Source: Pseudomonas putida (GTDB taxonomy: Bacteria > Pseudomonadota > Gammaproteobacteria > Pseudomonadales > Pseudomonadaceae). Taken from it: DNA of 64,000 bases. Of the stretch, positions 39,871 to 48,603 are shown piece after piece. The stretch lies in NCBI GenBank assembly GCA_041879295.1, contig CP047152.1:3415501-3479500 (forward strand), given 5' to 3'. The position numbers and the translations under genes are program-made. The notes beneath the pieces were generated by a model that had not been told where the DNA came from, did not search any database, and saw only the letters and a program-made list of their open reading frames with translations. The stretch's first letter is position 1; each line of letters begins with the position of its first letter.

Positions 39871-40923
39871 TCAGCCAATGTGCTCGGGCGCGCAAGCCCG
39901 ACCGCTTTGGGCTGCCTGCCTTATCGCTTCGATCAGCGCCAGTGTGCGCCCCCCGTCAGCAGCGTCGATCAGCGGCACCTGTTCACCCCGGGCAACCCGC
40001 ACAAAATGCTGCAATTGCAGGGTCAATGCCTCGCCGGCGGGGATGCTTTCCGAGCTTTGCAACAGGGGCGTATGCCAGCCCGAGCCTGCCTCGGCGTAAT
40101 GCCAGCGCTTGAGCTGGGGAATGCTCAGTGCTCCTTGGGTACCGGCCAGCAGATAGCACGGCTGGCCATCCTGGCGCGGGTACACAGGGCTTTCGCCACT
40201 GTCCAGCTCCCAGCTCCACGGAGCAGCCACCGCGTCAGACCCGGTCAGGCTGCCCAGGGCACCGTTGGCAAACTGCAACAGCACTGCGGCGCTGTCTTCG
40301 TTGGCAAAACCGCGTACATCGTTGCGGGTGAAGGCTTGCACCTGCACCACCTCGCCGCACAGGTAACGCAACAGGTCAAGGTCGTGGATCAGGTTGGTCA
40401 GCAAGAAGCCGGCCCCTGGCTCGCGACGCCAGGGCGTTTCGAAATAGCTGTCAGGCTTTTGCAGCTGCCACAGCGCAGTGACGTTGATCAACCGGCCCAG
40501 TTTGCCTTCGTTGATCACCTGGTGCGCCTTGGCGATCAGCGGATTGTGTCGGCGATGGTGACCTACAAGCACCGGCACACCCCGGCGGTTTGAAGCTTCC
40601 ACCAGTGCACGCACTTCATCCAGGTGCACCCCCACCGGTTTTTCCACCAGCACCGGCACCCCAGCCTCGACACAATCCAGGGCGGTGGCGACATGCAGGT
40701 TGTTGGGGTTGGCGACAATCACTGCCTCGGGGCGAACTCGCTCCAACATTTGCCGGTGGTCGGCAAAGCAAGGCACGCCGCAGTCGGCGGCGAAGGCCTC
40801 GGCCTGCGGGCCGGGGTCGGCTACCGCACACAGTTGGGCTTGCGGCACATTGCGCAAGTGCTGGTAGTGCTGCCGGCCCATGATGCCGGCGCCAATCAAG
40901 GCAATACGAAGGGGTGCGTTCAA
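39871..40923 (-). CDS. Gfo/Idh/MocA-family oxidoreductase
   Basis: 350-aa NAD(P)-dependent dehydrogenase. Rossmann motif IALIGAGIMGRQHYQHL, then the hallmark EKPVGVHLDEV (Lys of the EKP motif) and LTNLIHDLDLLRYLCG with the conserved histidine and aspartate region. The family oxidises polyols, cyclitols and related cyclic compounds such as inositols. First gene of the two-gene minus-strand operon, transcribed away from the IclR regulator gene at 41062. The region upstream of its start contains the IclR-type half sites at 40967-40999. Confidence 0.87.
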   Translation of the reverse strand: MNAPLRIALIGAGIMGRQHYQHLRNVPQAQLCAVADPGPQAEAFAADCGVPCFADHRQMLERVRPEAVIVANPNNLHVATALDCVEAGVPVLVEKPVGVHLDEVRALVEASNRRGVPVLVGHHRRHNPLIAKAHQVINEGKLGRLINVTALWQLQKPDSYFETPWRREPGAGFLLTNLIHDLDLLRYLCGEVVQVQAFTRNDVRGFANEDSAAVLLQFANGALGSLTGSDAVAAPWSWELDSGESPVYPRQDGQPCYLLAGTQGALSIPQLKRWHYAEAGSGWHTPLLQSSESIPAGEALTLQLQHFVRVARGEQVPLIDAADGGRTLALIEAIRQAAQSGRACAPEHIG

Positions 40924-40966
40924 CAGCCTGTCCTCTTGTCATTGTTGTTATGAAATTCTGAAACCA

Positions 40967-40999
40967 GGTTCCAAAATTCACACTCGACAATTTAGAACC
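40967..40999. promoter_or_regulatory. IclR-type dyad before the Gfo/Idh/MocA operon
   Basis: GGTTCCAAAATT (40967-40978) and AATTTAGAACC (40989-40999) form an imperfect inverted repeat. Each arm contains a GGTTC-type half site resembling the perfect palindrome at 41996-42010 upstream of the third flavoprotein gene. Probable second binding site of the IclR regulator encoded between them. Confidence 0.55.
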
Positions 41000-41061
41000 A
41001 AGTTCAGCTTTTCAGAAGAACGGGCGCAAAAGACTGTGCGGTAATCGACCGGAATATCCCC

Positions 41062-41838
41062 TCAGGCAAACAGCTCGCTGGCTGGGCTGGCCGCCGACAG
41101 CTCTTCTGCCGCCGCCAGCAATAGCGGTGCCAGCGCTGTAAGGCGGCTCTGTGCCAGCCGCGCGCTGGGCCCGGCGATGCTCAGCACGCCGATCACCTCG
41201 TCACTTTGCGGGCGGCGTATCACTGCGGCCAGGGCTGAGGTGCCGATGGCGGAGGTCTCCTCGACCCAGGCATAGCCAAGCTCGCGGGCGCGGTGCAGGT
41301 AGGCGAGCAATTCATCGGTGGAGCGTGGCGCGTTCGGGCCGAACTGGTCGGGGTCGGCAATACCTTGGCGCAACACCATCTGCAGCGCCTGCTCATCGTC
41401 CAGGCTGGCCAGCCAGGCATGCCCGGAGGCGGTATAGAACAGCGGCGCGTCGCGCCCCATATCCGGGTCGTAGCGCAGCCCGGAGCGGGCCCCCTGGGAC
41501 TTGGCGATCCAGGTTTGCCGGGCACCGTCGATCACCCCAAGGCGCACGAGTTCGCCGCTGTCCTGGGCCAGGCGGTCAAGAATCGGCTGGATGATGTCGG
41601 CACCGCTGCTGGCGAGGTAACGAAAGCCCAGCGCTACCAGCTTGGCCGACAGCTGATAGCGGCTGCTTTCCCGGTTCTGGCGCACGTAGCCCAGCCGCAC
41701 CAGCTCAGTGAGCATGCGGTGGGCAGCGCTTTTGGGAATGTCCAGGCGCTCGGCCAGGGTTTGTAACGGCAGCCCTTGGGGTTCACCGGTAAGGCTTTCT
41801 ACAAGACTGAAGGCGCGTTCGATCTGACTACCAGCCAT
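41062..41838 (-). CDS. IclR-family regulator 2
   Basis: 258-aa regulator. N-terminal winged helix (IERAFSLVESL, LAERLDIPKSAAHRMLTELVRLGYVRQ, residues about 5-60) and effector domain (GELVRLGVIDGARQTWIAKSQG, DAPLFYTASGHAWLASL). The start MAGSQIERAF is chosen because the domain starts there and AGGGACC precedes it; a longer frame adds non-family residues. It lies between the Gfo operon (same strand) and the divergent flavoprotein 3, and both flanks carry IclR-like sites, so it likely controls both. Confidence 0.88.
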   Translation of the reverse strand: MAGSQIERAFSLVESLTGEPQGLPLQTLAERLDIPKSAAHRMLTELVRLGYVRQNRESSRYQLSAKLVALGFRYLASSGADIIQPILDRLAQDSGELVRLGVIDGARQTWIAKSQGARSGLRYDPDMGRDAPLFYTASGHAWLASLDDEQALQMVLRQGIADPDQFGPNAPRSTDELLAYLHRARELGYAWVEETSAIGTSALAAVIRRPQSDEVIGVLSIAGPSARLAQSRLTALAPLLLAAAEELSAASPASELFA

Positions 41839-41995
41839 GTCACAGGTCCCTGATTTTTTTGCGGATTCTAGAAGATGATTCCACATCGTCGCCAGCCAGC
41901 GCAGCTCGGGCCACCTCGAATGTCCGATGATCGCCCAGTTCTTGCCTGACATGCCCGACCTGACCTTGCAGGACCACCCGCCGCCGATAAAAATG

Positions 41996-42010
41996 TGGAA
42001 CATTGTTCCA
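41996..42010. promoter_or_regulatory. IclR operator palindrome
   Basis: TGGAACATTGTTCCA is a perfect 7-bp dyad around a central T. It matches the classical IclR-family consensus TGGAAAT-N-ATTTCCA in form. It lies 23 bp before the flavoprotein 3 start and within the divergent promoter region of the IclR regulator gene. Confidence 0.75.
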
Positions 42011-42032
42011 ATAAAAACACAGGAAACCCGCA

Positions 42033-43745
42033 ATGTCTTCCGCTCCTCTCGAAACCGCATGCGATGTACTGGTCATAGGTTCTGGCGCCGCCGGGCTGGC
42101 GGCGGCCGTCACGGCTGCCTGGCATGGGCAGAAGGTGATCGTGGCGGAGAAAGAACGGGTGTTTGGCGGTGCCACCGCCTGGTCCGGCGGCTGGGCCTGG
42201 GTGCCACGCAACCCGCTGGCGCGCAGGGCCGGCATCGAGGAAGACATCGAGCAACCGCGGACTTATCTGCGCCATGAGCTGGGGGCAAACTACAATGCCG
42301 AGCGCGTCGATGCCTTCCTTGAGGCGTGCCCGCACATGGTGGCGTTTTTCGAGAAGTACACGGCGTTGCAGTTTGCCGACGGCAACGGCATCCCGGACAT
42401 GCATGGCGATACGCCGGGGGCAGCTCTTGGCGGCCACCAGGTGATCGCCGCGCCCTACGATGCCCGCGAGGTTGGCGCCCTGCTGCCACGCTTGCGCAAG
42501 ACTATGCGCGAAACCTCGTTCATGGGCATGCCGATCATGGCCGGTACCGACCTTGCCGCCTTCCTTAACATGACCCGCTCGCCCAAAGCCCTGCTGCACG
42601 TGTGCAAGCGCTTTGGCCGCCACCTGTACCACCTGGCCCGCCATGGTCGGGCCATGCACCTGGTCAACGGTGTGGCGCTGGTGGCGCGCCTGGCTAAATC
42701 CGCACAGGACCTGGGTGTGCACCTGCAAGCGTCGGCGCCGGTCAAACGCCTGCTGATCGAGGATGGCCAGGTACGCGGGGCGTGGGTCGCTACGCCACAG
42801 GGCGAGCAGCTGATCCGCGCCAAGGCCGTGGTGCTGGCGGCAGGTGGTTTCCCCAATGACAACGCCCGGCGCCAGCAACTGTTCCCGCGCGACGCCAGCG
42901 GCCACGATAACCTGGCGCTGCCGCCCAAGGGGTGTTCTGGTGATGGCCTGCGCCTGGGCGAATCCGCCGGCGGTGTGGTTGCCACCGACCTGAAGTCGCC
43001 GGTGGCCTGGGCACCGGTTTCACAGGTGCCGTATCGCGACGGCAGCGTCGGCCACTTCCCGCACATTATCGAGCGCGGCAAACCGGGCGTTATCGGCGTG
43101 CTGGCCAACGGCAAGCGTTTCGTCAACGAAGCGCATGGCTATTACGACTATGTGTCGGCCATGGTCGCTGCAGTGCCGCAAGGTCAGGAGGTGTGCTCGT
43201 GGCTGGTTTGCGATCATCGCTTCTTGCGCCGCTATGGCCTGGGGCATGCCCGCCCGGCACCGCTGCCGGTAGGCCCGCATGTGCGCAACGGCTACCTGAA
43301 ACGCGGTGCCACGCTCGAGCAGCTCGCCCAGGCCTGCGGCATTGACCCGTCCGGGCTGCGGGCCACGGTCACTGACTTCAATAGCCATGCCCGCAGCGGC
43401 CAGGACCCGGCGTTTGGCCGTGGTTCCACGCCGTTCAACCGCAAGCAGGGCGACCCACGGCACAAGGGCCCTAACCCGTGCGTAGCGCCCATCGAACACG
43501 GGCCGTTTTATGCGGTGAAAGTAAAGCCCGGCTGCTTTGGCACCTTTGCCGGGTTGCGCACCGACGGCAATGCCCGTGTGCTGGATGAGGCCGGGCAACC
43601 GATCGCAGGTCTGTACGCAGCAGGTACCGACATGGCCAGCGTGTTTGGTGGCTGGTACCCGTCGGGCGGTATCAACCTGGGGCCGGCACTGACTTTTGGC
43701 TACGTCGCCGGGCGGCACATTGCCGGGGTGCAGGGGTATGAGTGA
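42033..43745 (+). CDS. ketosteroid-dehydrogenase-like FAD flavoprotein 3
   Basis: 570-aa flavoprotein. FAD motif VLVIGSGAAGLAAAVTAAWHG, GGATAWSGGWAWVPRNPLA and the C-terminal signature GQPIAGLYAAGTDMASVFGGWYPSGGINLGPALTFGY; here GN is GT and the usual Tyr region is WYPSGG. Very like flavoprotein 2. CAGGAAAC precedes the ATG. Transcribed alone, under the IclR palindrome. In related enzymes the substrate is an oxo-ring compound; the redox partner is not visible in the window. Confidence 0.85.
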   Translation: MSSAPLETACDVLVIGSGAAGLAAAVTAAWHGQKVIVAEKERVFGGATAWSGGWAWVPRNPLARRAGIEEDIEQPRTYLRHELGANYNAERVDAFLEACPHMVAFFEKYTALQFADGNGIPDMHGDTPGAALGGHQVIAAPYDAREVGALLPRLRKTMRETSFMGMPIMAGTDLAAFLNMTRSPKALLHVCKRFGRHLYHLARHGRAMHLVNGVALVARLAKSAQDLGVHLQASAPVKRLLIEDGQVRGAWVATPQGEQLIRAKAVVLAAGGFPNDNARRQQLFPRDASGHDNLALPPKGCSGDGLRLGESAGGVVATDLKSPVAWAPVSQVPYRDGSVGHFPHIIERGKPGVIGVLANGKRFVNEAHGYYDYVSAMVAAVPQGQEVCSWLVCDHRFLRRYGLGHARPAPLPVGPHVRNGYLKRGATLEQLAQACGIDPSGLRATVTDFNSHARSGQDPAFGRGSTPFNRKQGDPRHKGPNPCVAPIEHGPFYAVKVKPGCFGTFAGLRTDGNARVLDEAGQPIAGLYAAGTDMASVFGGWYPSGGINLGPALTFGYVAGRHIAGVQGYE

Positions 43746-43800
43746 GCTGACCCACAATAACCGGGTGGTCGGCGCTCTGCAGGAGGACGCAGGGAAAGGC

Positions 43801-43825
43801 CGTGGCGCTTGAATCGAGCGCCACG
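43801..43825. terminator. hairpin between convergent genes
   Basis: CGTGGCGCT and AGCGCCACG form a 9-bp perfect stem with a 7-nt loop, downstream of flavoprotein 3 and of the convergent HD-GYP gene. A short T-rich stretch (ATTTTTC) follows on the plus strand. Possible bidirectional terminator. Confidence 0.6.
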
Positions 43826-43853
43826 CGGTCTGATTTTTCAGCGCTGTCGTCCC

Positions 43854-46760
43854 TCAGCTCACTGGTCTCGCTGCGCTGCGCTCCTGAATCTGCGCCAGCC
43901 AGTAGGCCACATCCACCTCGTCGATCTGCTCGGTGCGCAGGAAGCGCTCGGCATATTGGCGGTATACCCCGCTGCTGAGGAACAGTTGTAGCAGTTGCCC
44001 GTCGACGTGCCCCTCGCGGGCCATGGCCACCAGGATCTTCACCGATTCGGACAGCGTCTTCGGGGGTTTGTAAGGCCGGTCTGCTGCCGTCAGTGCTTCG
44101 AAGATGTCGGCAATCGCCATCACCCGCTCGGCGATGCCCAGGTCCTGCCCGCCCAGGCGGCGCGGATAGCCGCTGCCGTTCATCTTTTCGTGGTGGTTGC
44201 CGGCGATGTCGGGTACCCGCTTGAGGTGGCGCGGGAGCGGCAGCGCACTGAGCATGATGATGGTCTGCACGATGTGTTCGTTGATCTTGAAGCGTTCTTC
44301 GTCAGTCAGCGTGCCACGGCGGATCGACAGATTGTACAGCTCGCCGTAGTTGCTGGCGTGGCCTGGCAGATGCATGTCGAACCCCCAGATATTCCGCGGG
44401 TCGTCCTTGACCACCGGCGGCGTGCGGGTGCCCCAGGGCACGCAGTGTTCGGGGCGGTCGGCCAGCAATGGCTCCTCTGTCGGTAGTGCAGGCTGCGGCA
44501 CGCCGACAAGGCGTTCCGCTTCATCCCGGGAGATGCCCAGGCGGTTATCGAAATGGCGCAACCAGCGACGCTTGCCGATCACCTGCAAGCGCTGGATATC
44601 GGTGTCCTGCATGAACTCGCCGCCGATGTTGGCCTGGGCGACGAAAGCGAAGTCGTCCTGCAGCTCGGCCTGGCTTCGGCTCAGTGCGGCTTTCAGTGCC
44701 TGCTGGTCGACGCCGCTGGCCAGGCCTTGCCAATAAGCCAGCTCCGCATCGCGCCACAGCACTTCGAAACGCATGCGTACTTCGTGAATGCGGTTGTACA
44801 GGGTCTCCAGCTTGGTCGCCTTGTCCACCACGTACTCGGGGCTGGTGACCTTGCCACAATCGTGCAGCCAGGCTGCCACACGGAACTCGTATCGCTCTGC
44901 CTCGGTCATGCTGAAGCTGGCGAACGGGCCGTTGTCGGCTGCCACTGCCTGGTCCAGCAGCATCTGCGCCAGTTGAGGCACCCGCTCGCAGTGGCCACCG
45001 GTATAGGGGCTCTTGGCGTCGATGGCGTCTGCCAACAGCTTGATCATGGCGTCCAGCAGGCGTTGCTGGGCTTCGACCAACTGCCGGGTCTCGATAGCCA
45101 CTGCAGCCACACCGGACAACTCCCCGACAAAGCGCCGGAATGCCTCGCCTACCCGCTCAGGCGCCTGCTCTTCGTCCATTTGCAGGACCAGGATGCCCAA
45201 CAGTGCCTGGCTACGGTCATTCAGCACGACGGCCAGACTGCGCTCATGCAGGCCGAGGGCCCGGGTCACTGCTGTAGCCAAGTGCTGCCGTGCGCCTTCA
45301 TCCACTGCCAGTTCGCTTGGGTATTGCTCACCGCGGCACGAGGCGGCCAGGCGCAGCAAAGCCTGTTCGGCGTCGTACAGGTACACCACGCCGGCGTCGC
45401 CCGCGGCAGCTTCCACCAGATGGCTCAGCACGCCATCGAGCATGCACTCCAGGTTTCGCTCACGGCTGAGCGTAAGGGTAATCGCCTGATAGTGGCGAAT
45501 CGTACCGGCCATTCGGCTCAACACGCGGCTCAGTTCACGCACCTCGGAAACCCGCGAGTGCACGCCCACCTCACGGCTGAAATCAAAGCTTGCCAAGCCT
45601 TGAACCTGCTCGCGCAACAGCCGCAGCGGGCGGCCAATACGCCGGCCAAGCACACCGCCGAGCACCAGCAACACAGCCATCAGCGCCACGGTCCAGAGCA
45701 ACTGCTCGAACAAGACTTTGCGTGCCCCTACCAGCAGTTCGTGACCAGGTACGGCAATCAGCACTTGCAAGTCGTGCCCGGCCAGAGTGGTCAGCTGCAC
45801 GCGAATGCCATACCAGGTCTGGCCGTCCACCTGATAAGGCTGGGGCTGGTTGCCCGTCGGCATGTCAGCGTATAGCCGCGCCAGGCTGGGAGCGCCCAGC
45901 TCGGCGATACGCGACAGGCGCACGCCTTGCCCTTCATGCACGATTGCCCGCTGCGGGTCCGGATAAGCCACAACATCGCCCCGGTCATCGACCACAACGA
46001 TCTCGGTACCCGGGGTCATGCGCAGGTCCTGAATCTCACTGGCCAAGTCGTTGACCGAAACGTCCAGGCCGATCACGGCCCCACCGTCGACGCTACGTTG
46101 GGCCATGGTCAAGCCGACCTCACGGGTGGTGAAGAACACATAAGGGCGGGTCAGCACTGTAGCGGGCTGTACCGTGGCTTCAGTGAACCAGGGGCGCAGG
46201 CGTGGATCGTAGCGATAGTCAGGTTTGGCCTGGGCCTGCAACAGCTTCAGCGCCCGATCATAAAAGCGCCACTCGCCCTGCACCTTGGCGCCCTCGCCAT
46301 GGCTGACGCTCTGCACCAGAAATGCCGTGCCCGGTGGGGCCGCGAAACGCTGCATCAGTTGCGGGTCACGCAGGCGACGCACCAACAGGAACTCGCCGCT
46401 GGGGTAACCCAGATAGGCGGCGCTGAGCATGCGGTTGGCGTCCAGCATTTCCACCAGCTGTGGCAGCCGATCCAGACGCTGTGCCTGGGTGTGAAGCGTC
46501 GTGTTGTGGGCAAGCAGACGGATGCTGCTTTGCGCCGGCTCGATCAGGCGCCTGGCGCGCTCATCGATGGTCTTGGCAACCTGCTGGGCGGCATCGCCAG
46601 CAGCAGCCACGAGGGTCTGGCGAATACCGCGATAGCCCTGCCAGGCCAGGGCAGCGCCGAGCAGCAGCATGCCCAGCACGATGGCCAGCGCCACCAGCCA
46701 CTGCAGTGAAATACCACGTCCTGTATTGCCAACAACACGCCCCGTCGACACGCAGCCCAT
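43854..46760 (-). CDS. Cache/HAMP/GAF-like HD-GYP phosphodiesterase
   Basis: 968-aa membrane sensor. TM1 (LQWLVALAIVLGMLLLGAALAW, about residues 19-40), a large periplasmic Cache-type domain (FTEATVQPATVLTRPYVFFT, VIGLDVSVNDLASEIQ), TM2 near residue 350 (VALMAVLLVLGGVLG), a HAMP-like linker, a GAF-like module, then HD-GYP. HD motif AAWLHDCGK at about residue 633; HHEKMNGSGYP near 855. This family degrades cyclic di-GMP. About 160 residues are inserted between the HD motif and the TLTDEERFKINEHI helix, an uncommon feature. The GYP motif is kept, so activity is likely. Confidence 0.85.
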   Translation of the reverse strand: MGCVSTGRVVGNTGRGISLQWLVALAIVLGMLLLGAALAWQGYRGIRQTLVAAAGDAAQQVAKTIDERARRLIEPAQSSIRLLAHNTTLHTQAQRLDRLPQLVEMLDANRMLSAAYLGYPSGEFLLVRRLRDPQLMQRFAAPPGTAFLVQSVSHGEGAKVQGEWRFYDRALKLLQAQAKPDYRYDPRLRPWFTEATVQPATVLTRPYVFFTTREVGLTMAQRSVDGGAVIGLDVSVNDLASEIQDLRMTPGTEIVVVDDRGDVVAYPDPQRAIVHEGQGVRLSRIAELGAPSLARLYADMPTGNQPQPYQVDGQTWYGIRVQLTTLAGHDLQVLIAVPGHELLVGARKVLFEQLLWTVALMAVLLVLGGVLGRRIGRPLRLLREQVQGLASFDFSREVGVHSRVSEVRELSRVLSRMAGTIRHYQAITLTLSRERNLECMLDGVLSHLVEAAAGDAGVVYLYDAEQALLRLAASCRGEQYPSELAVDEGARQHLATAVTRALGLHERSLAVVLNDRSQALLGILVLQMDEEQAPERVGEAFRRFVGELSGVAAVAIETRQLVEAQQRLLDAMIKLLADAIDAKSPYTGGHCERVPQLAQMLLDQAVAADNGPFASFSMTEAERYEFRVAAWLHDCGKVTSPEYVVDKATKLETLYNRIHEVRMRFEVLWRDAELAYWQGLASGVDQQALKAALSRSQAELQDDFAFVAQANIGGEFMQDTDIQRLQVIGKRRWLRHFDNRLGISRDEAERLVGVPQPALPTEEPLLADRPEHCVPWGTRTPPVVKDDPRNIWGFDMHLPGHASNYGELYNLSIRRGTLTDEERFKINEHIVQTIIMLSALPLPRHLKRVPDIAGNHHEKMNGSGYPRRLGGQDLGIAERVMAIADIFEALTAADRPYKPPKTLSESVKILVAMAREGHVDGQLLQLFLSSGVYRQYAERFLRTEQIDEVDVAYWLAQIQERSAARPVS

Positions 46761-46912
46761 CCCAGGTACTCCATGTGCGGCACATTGCCTTGGCTGATTT
46801 CTGCAGCAGTGTAGAGTGCGCGTGAGCTTTCTGCCGGGCCGGCAACACGTTTACAGACGAGCGTGCAAGGCTTTGTACCGCGACATAGGCGACGTGGGCC
46901 ATGATCAGGGCA

Positions 46913-48406
46913 TCAGCCGCGCAACTGGTACCAGGTGGTCTTGAGCTGCGAATACTTGTCGAACGAATGCAGTGACAGATCGCGGCCAAACCCCGACTGC
47001 TTGCCCCCACCGAACGGCACCGTCACATCCAGCGCATCGACCGTGTTCACCGATACGGTACCGGCTTTCAACGCCCGCGCTACCCGGTGCACCTGGTTGA
47101 AGTCGTCGCTCCAAACCGAAGCTGCCAGGCCATAGATGCTGTCGTTGGCAAGGCGCACCGCTTCTTCTTCCGTGTCGAAGGCGCTGACCGCCAGCACTGG
47201 GCCGAATACCTCCTCCCGCGCCAGGCTCATGCGGCCCTCGACACCGGCAAAAATGGTCGGTTCGATGTAGTTGTCCGAACCTTCGATGTTCAGGCGTCGG
47301 CCGCCACACACCAATTGCGCGCCCTCTTGCCCGGCACGCACGATGGCGGCCTCAATGCGGCCGGTCTGTTCGGCATCGACAATGGCCCCGGCGCGGCTCG
47401 CCGGATCCAGCGGGTTACCGGGCAGCCACTGGCGAGCCTTGACCTGCAGGCGCTCGATGAACTCATCGTGAATGGCACGCTGCACGTACAGCCGCGAGTT
47501 GGCCGAACACACTTCGCCCTGGTTGAAGAAAATGCCAAAAGCGGCTTTCTCCGCAGCCAGGTCCAGGTCCTGGCAGTTGTCGAACACCAGGTTCGGGCTC
47601 TTGCCGCCGCACTCGAGCCAAACCTGCTTGAGGTTGGACTGCGCCGAGTACTGCATGAAGTACTTGCCCACCTGGGTGGAGCCTGTGAACACCAGGCAGT
47701 CCACATCCGGGTGCAGGCCCAGCGCCTGCCCGGCCTGCTCGCCCAGGCCTGGCACCACGTTCAGTACGCCTTCCGGCAACCCCGCTTCCAGCGCCAGTTG
47801 GGCCAGGCGCAGGGCCGAGAACGGTGATTGCTCGGCGGGCTTGAGTACCACGCTGTTACCGGCAGCCAGCGCCGGGGCCAGCTTCCAGGCGGCCATGTCG
47901 AGCGGGAAGTTCCATGGCACCACGGCAGCGACCACGCCGAGGGCTTCGCGGGTGATGGTGGCCAGCGCATTGGCAGCAGTGGGCGCCACCTGGTCATACA
48001 GCTTGTCCAGCGCCTCGCCGTACCAGGCGAACACATGGGCAGAACCCGGCACGTCGATGTTGTAGGCGTCCATCACCGGCTTGCCCATGTTCAGCGAGTC
48101 CAGCAAGGCCAGTTCTTCACGATGGGCCATGATCAGCTCGGCCAGGCGCAGCAGTACTTTCTTGCGCTCGCCCGGCGCCATGCGCGGCCAGGGGCCGTGT
48201 TCGAAGGCCCGACGGGCGCTGGCGACGGCCAGGTCGACCTCGGCCTGGCCGCAGGCGGCTACCTGTGCCATCAGGTTGTTGGCGGCGGGGTTGATGGCTG
48301 CGAAGGTGGCGCCATCCTGTGCATTGACGGGTTTGCCATTGATCAGCGCTTTGGATGGCAGGTACAGGTCCGAGGCGCGTTGTTGCCAGAATTCGAGGGT
48401 GTACAT
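46913..48406 (-). CDS. aldehyde dehydrogenase, gamma-glutamyl-aminobutyraldehyde type (PuuC/KauB-like)
   Basis: 497-aa NAD(P)-dependent aldehyde dehydrogenase. The general base lies in LECGGKSPNLVF, the catalytic cysteine in FFNQGEVCSANSRLYV, and PWNFPLDMAAWKLAPALAAGN binds the cofactor. The start region FWQQRASDL and the C-terminal FGGGKQSGFGRDLSLH fit PuuC/KauB, which oxidises gamma-aminobutyraldehyde or its glutamylated form in polyamine breakdown. It follows the aminotransferase gene by 198 bp on the same strand, with a REP element in between. Confidence 0.85.
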   Translation of the reverse strand: MYTLEFWQQRASDLYLPSKALINGKPVNAQDGATFAAINPAANNLMAQVAACGQAEVDLAVASARRAFEHGPWPRMAPGERKKVLLRLAELIMAHREELALLDSLNMGKPVMDAYNIDVPGSAHVFAWYGEALDKLYDQVAPTAANALATITREALGVVAAVVPWNFPLDMAAWKLAPALAAGNSVVLKPAEQSPFSALRLAQLALEAGLPEGVLNVVPGLGEQAGQALGLHPDVDCLVFTGSTQVGKYFMQYSAQSNLKQVWLECGGKSPNLVFDNCQDLDLAAEKAAFGIFFNQGEVCSANSRLYVQRAIHDEFIERLQVKARQWLPGNPLDPASRAGAIVDAEQTGRIEAAIVRAGQEGAQLVCGGRRLNIEGSDNYIEPTIFAGVEGRMSLAREEVFGPVLAVSAFDTEEEAVRLANDSIYGLAASVWSDDFNQVHRVARALKAGTVSVNTVDALDVTVPFGGGKQSGFGRDLSLHSFDKYSQLKTTWYQLRG

Positions 48407-48489
48407 TTGTACTCCAGGCGACCGCGGTGGCGATCATTTTTTGCGGAAGTAACAGGTACCACACAGTCCGCAAGCGCGCCGCGCCTCCT

Positions 48490-48576
48490 CTGTGGGAGCG
48501 GACGTGCCCGCGAATCAGGCGACACGGAGGATGGCACCGGCTTCGCCGGTGTTCGCGGGCATGCCCGCTCCCACAG
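48490..48576. repeat. REP-like inverted repeat pair
   Basis: Arms 48490-48514 and 48552-48576 are inverted copies with two mismatches (core CTGTGGGAGCGG ... TGCCCGCGAA). A small inner hairpin (CACCGGCTTCGCCGGTG) lies between. Typical P. putida intergenic repeat, located between the aminotransferase and aldehyde dehydrogenase genes. Confidence 0.8.
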
Positions 48577-48603
48577 GGGAAACCGGTTGCCCTTGGCAAC
48601 GGC

